The translations under genes and the position numbers were made by a program. Of a DNA stretch of 64,000 bases, positions 61,496 to 64,000 are shown piece after piece (position 1 is the stretch's first letter; every line of letters starts with the position of its first letter). The notes beneath the pieces were generated by a model. It made no database searches, had not been told where the DNA came from, and saw nothing but the letters and a program-made list of their open reading frames with translations. Source of the stretch: Vondammii sp040505895 (GTDB lineage Bacteria; Pseudomonadota; Gammaproteobacteria; Chromatiales; Chromatiaceae); NCBI GenBank assembly GCA_040505895.1, contig JBEVXU010000012.1, positions 186,001 to 250,000 on the forward strand, read 5' to 3'.

Positions 61496-63207
61496 TGATG
61501 AATAGAATAATTTGCGTTATAACAAGAGGTGTTCTGGGTAGTGCCCTGGTGGGATCAGCTGCTCTGTTCACCCTGTTTAACAGCCTAATTGGTATCGTCC
61601 TGCTGACTACGGCCGGCCTCTCCCAAGCTCAGCAAACCTACCCCTACTACCCCGGCTATACACCCTACCCCTATGCCTATCCGGCTCCAGCACCACAATC
61701 ACCACAAACTCAACAGCAGCCGGGTTACACCCCCTACGGAGCTTACCCCGGGCAACAGCCCGCCTATGGAGCCTGGCCACCCTCTCCCTATGGTCAATTA
61801 CCAAGCCGGGCCGGCACGGAATACAGCCCGCCCAAGGTTACCGTTACCCTCAGCAACACCACCGTCTATGTACAGCAGCCCCTGCTGTTGAAACTGGAGG
61901 TCACCAGCAAAAGTAACATCAGTACGCTCTATCCCGAACTACCGAAAAATAGCGGCATGATCTTCAAGCAACTGGACGGCCCAACTACCAGCAGCAGTGG
62001 GGAGGGTGGCAAGCGACAGATCACTAACCGCCTCCGCTACGCAATGACACCAATCCATGAAGGGAAAATCACCCTTCCTGTGATAGGCATAAAGGGCAAC
62101 TTCTCCAGTCCTGAAAAAAGCGGCAAAAGTGACTTTGAGGCCACCAGTGAAGCACCGATCAAACTGGAGGTACTTCCGATCAATCCCTCTGTACAACCCT
62201 GGCTGCCCCTCCATGGCCTAGTGATCCAAACACTGCTGCAAAATGCCGAGCGAGCAGAAGCGGGCAAGCCTCTGACGCTGGTTGTCGATATCTCCGCCGC
62301 AGGTGCCACCGGTAGTCAGCTACCATCACTTGAGGGGCAGCTAGAGCAGGGCGACTTTCGGGTCTATCGGGAAAAATCGGAAATCAGCGGCAACATCTCC
62401 AGCGATGGTCATCATCTCTTGGGTCGACGCACTGAGACATTCACCTTGGTTCCGCAGCGGGGCGGAGCGGTACAAATACCGGAGTTGAATATTGCCTGGT
62501 GGAACGTTGATACCCGGCGGAGAGAAACTGCCGGCATGCCTAGCCGACAACTACAGGTAAAAGGAGATGAAGGCATTAAAGCCAAGAGCAAGGAAACAGT
62601 GGAGGATGCTCTCTTCACCGGTACCGCATCACTTTTCTGGTGGCTGCCGCTGATCACCCTCTTTGCCGCCATTGCCGGTTTCCTGGTTACCGTCTGGTTG
62701 CGCCGGCGCCGCTCTGTCCAAATTGCAGGGGAAGAACTGACAACAGTAGTGCTTCAAGGCTTCTTCAGGGTCTCAACCTTTTTTACCTGGCTGGCACCCA
62801 TCCGCCGTCTGCAACGACTGCGTCAGCTCTTTGTCGGCAAACTGCCGCGCTCATTCCGTCTGTGGTTCTGTATCCGCCTGGTTAATGGTGAAACTGATCC
62901 GGAAACCTGGGCCTATATGCTGCGATTTCTTACCAACAAACACTTGGGCATTTCCACCTACCTCCCCCTGCCTGAGCTGGGCAGTCGTCTTGCCGCCATT
63001 CACCCCCACTCCAGGGAGATGGTGATGGAGGAGATGATGCGGATTCTGGATAATGCTCTCTACAACGGAGGCGATATCGAGTTCACCTCGTGGAAACAGC
63101 GTTTCCGTAGAGAGCTGCGCCCTGCCCTGCTGCGGAGAAAGAGGTCATCCTCGGCTGCATTGAAGCACCAGGGGAAATTGCCGCCACTCAACCCGGAAAC
63201 TCAATAA
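61489..63207 (+). CDS. batD: BatD-like membrane protein
   Basis: A 572-residue protein: a signal anchor (about residues 8-45), then an unusual Pro/Tyr/Gln-rich stretch (about 48-105), then BatD beta-domains starting KVTVTLSNTTVYVQQPLLLK near 113, a membrane segment near 385-405 (WWLPLITLFAAIAGFLVTVW) and a helical C-terminal cytoplasmic region. It is the last gene of the moxR-bat operon. ATG at 61489 overlaps batC by 7 bp; ATG at 61498 is an equally good start. Confidence 0.87.
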   Translation: MVVMNRIICVITRGVLGSALVGSAALFTLFNSLIGIVLLTTAGLSQAQQTYPYYPGYTPYPYAYPAPAPQSPQTQQQPGYTPYGAYPGQQPAYGAWPPSPYGQLPSRAGTEYSPPKVTVTLSNTTVYVQQPLLLKLEVTSKSNISTLYPELPKNSGMIFKQLDGPTTSSSGEGGKRQITNRLRYAMTPIHEGKITLPVIGIKGNFSSPEKSGKSDFEATSEAPIKLEVLPINPSVQPWLPLHGLVIQTLLQNAERAEAGKPLTLVVDISAAGATGSQLPSLEGQLEQGDFRVYREKSEISGNISSDGHHLLGRRTETFTLVPQRGGAVQIPELNIAWWNVDTRRRETAGMPSRQLQVKGDEGIKAKSKETVEDALFTGTASLFWWLPLITLFAAIAGFLVTVWLRRRRSVQIAGEELTTVVLQGFFRVSTFFTWLAPIRRLQRLRQLFVGKLPRSFRLWFCIRLVNGETDPETWAYMLRFLTNKHLGISTYLPLPELGSRLAAIHPHSREMVMEEMMRILDNALYNGGDIEFTSWKQRFRRELRPALLRRKRSSSAALKHQGKLPPLNPETQ

Positions 63208-63249
63208 TTTGTCACACTGGCAGCGTCCAGGCCTTCATCACAGTGGGGG

Positions 63250-63471
63250 TTAATGAGATGTATCATCCTCCAATCTGAAACCTACCTTAAGCGTCACCTG
63301 CCAGTGAGCCACTTTGCCGTCAACAATGTGACCACGGGTCTCCTGAACCTCAAACCAGTCCATGTTACGGATGCTCTGAGAGGCTCTCTCCAAAGCGTTT
63401 TCTATAGCTTTATCGCTGCTTTCTGTGGAAGAACCCACCAGCTCAACTTTTTTATAGGTACTTGAACCCAT
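63250..63471 (-). CDS. dodecin family flavin-binding protein
   Basis: A 73-residue dodecin, a small protein that forms hollow dodecamers storing flavin. The pattern YKKVELVGSSTESSDKAIEN, then NMDWFEVQETRGHIVDGKVA with the flavin-stacking Trp, then HWQVTLKVGFRLED is diagnostic. It is convergent with batD and separated from the next gene by a palindromic element. Confidence 0.93.
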   Translation of the reverse strand: MGSSTYKKVELVGSSTESSDKAIENALERASQSIRNMDWFEVQETRGHIVDGKVAHWQVTLKVGFRLEDDTSH

Positions 63472-63517
63472 TTTTTACTCCTTAACGTCATTGAATTTTA
63501 ACTATTCAGCAAAATGT

Positions 63518-63639
63518 CGTAACTGTTCAGATTGCTCCTGTGCGACTCCAGGACAAGGCGAAAAATATGAGTTTACAAGTGTAAATGATGATTTTTCAAC
63601 GCAGTCATGGAGACGCACAGGTGTGAGCTGAATGTTACG
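63518..63639. repeat. 122-bp imperfect palindromic element
   Basis: The outer arms CGTAACTGTTCAG and CTGAATGTTACG, middle arms CCTGTGCGACTCCA and TGGAGACGCACAGG, and inner arms GCGAAAAATATGAGTTTAC and GTAAATGATGATTTTTC are nested around TTTACA-AG-TGTAAA. The whole can fold into one hairpin. It lies between dodecin and the next gene and encodes nothing. Confidence 0.75.
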
Positions 63640-63749
63640 GTGGATTTAGCCGGTAACAATATCATGAAGCCGCCGTTAGGTGGAGTAACCTCAGAAAGCG
63701 TCTTTTTTCGTCTATTCTTATTGTAACTAACAGAGACCAGGAGGCTGTC

Positions 63750-63983
63750 ATGGAGAATCAGGTAGCAGACGTCACACTTCACATCGATCAAGAGATAAGC
63801 GCTGATGAGATGGAGAAACTGTTGGGAGCATTCAATCAGCGCGAAGGGGTGATCAAGATACAGACCAATCCCGAGAAGAAGCACCTTATGGTGATAAAAT
63901 ACAATCCTAAAGAGATCAGTTCCAAAGATCTGGTGACAATCCCACGCTACCTCGGCCTGCGGGCAGAACTGATCGGATTCTAA
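63750..63983 (+). CDS. small HMA-like domain protein lacking the CXXC motif
   Basis: A 77-residue protein whose alternating strand-helix pattern (ADVTLHIDQEISADEMEKLL, then REGVIKIQTNPEKKHLMVIK) fits the ferredoxin-like fold of heavy-metal-associated domains. There is no cysteine at all, so it cannot bind copper in the usual way. CAGGAGG seven bases before the ATG is a strong ribosome binding site. Function unknown. Confidence 0.7.
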   Translation: MENQVADVTLHIDQEISADEMEKLLGAFNQREGVIKIQTNPEKKHLMVIKYNPKEISSKDLVTIPRYLGLRAELIGF

Positions 63984-64000
63984 CCCCTTGCCCTGCCCGG

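Overview
The window is a 64 kb chromosomal piece of a gammaproteobacterium, from a draft assembly (one 100-N scaffold gap at 60923-61022). The evidence is the complete mraZ-to-lpxC division and murein cluster, rnpB upstream of mraZ, the order pilB-pilC-pilD-coaE-zapD-yacG, and a gammaproteobacterial FtsZ tail. A free-living or symbiotic sulfur-oxidiser-type relative is my guess only; no gene here proves a metabolism.

Region 1 (1-19066) is a surface-polysaccharide locus. Two methyltransferases and a set of GT4 and GT2 glycosyltransferases (two of them double-domain fusions in visibly AT-rich DNA) lie beside a tight minus-strand operon at 17839-9569: a winged-helix/degenerate nucleotidyltransferase protein, an O-antigen ABC exporter (Wzm, Wzt with C-terminal cargo domain), a kinase-like plus methyltransferase fusion, an FkbM-like protein, a GDP-perosamine N-formyltransferase (WbkC type), a GT4 and a GDP-perosamine synthase. 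Together they point to an ABC-exported polymer containing N-formylperosamine. The kinase-methyltransferase may be its chain terminator, by analogy with WbdD.

Region 2 (19485-32867) holds pilBCD, coaE, zapD, yacG, a Nudix-ThiE fusion, argJ, secA, an M23 peptidase and dciA. Region 3 (32960-51886) is the dcw cluster on the minus strand: mraZ-rsmH-ftsL-ftsI-murE-murF-mraY-murD-ftsW-murG-murC-[new 54-aa ORF]-murB-ddl-ftsQ-ftsA-ftsZ-lpxC. Most junctions are 4-bp overlaps. A promoter with a 10-bp-periodic MraZ operator precedes mraZ, and rnpB follows upstream.

Region 4 (53034-63983) has argD-argF, then an operon moxR-DUF58-DUF4381-batA-batB-batC-batD with a long 33-bp tandem repeat in batC, then dodecin and a small HMA-like protein.

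A theme cutting across the window is a dense population of small palindromic elements in almost every loose intergenic gap. One sits between zapD and yacG, two upstream of secA, one between argJ and secA, and one forms the end of dciA; others flank pilC, argD, argF, moxR and the last gene. Some supply stop codons or displace upstream regions. I found no tRNA, CRISPR array, full transposase or prophage gene.
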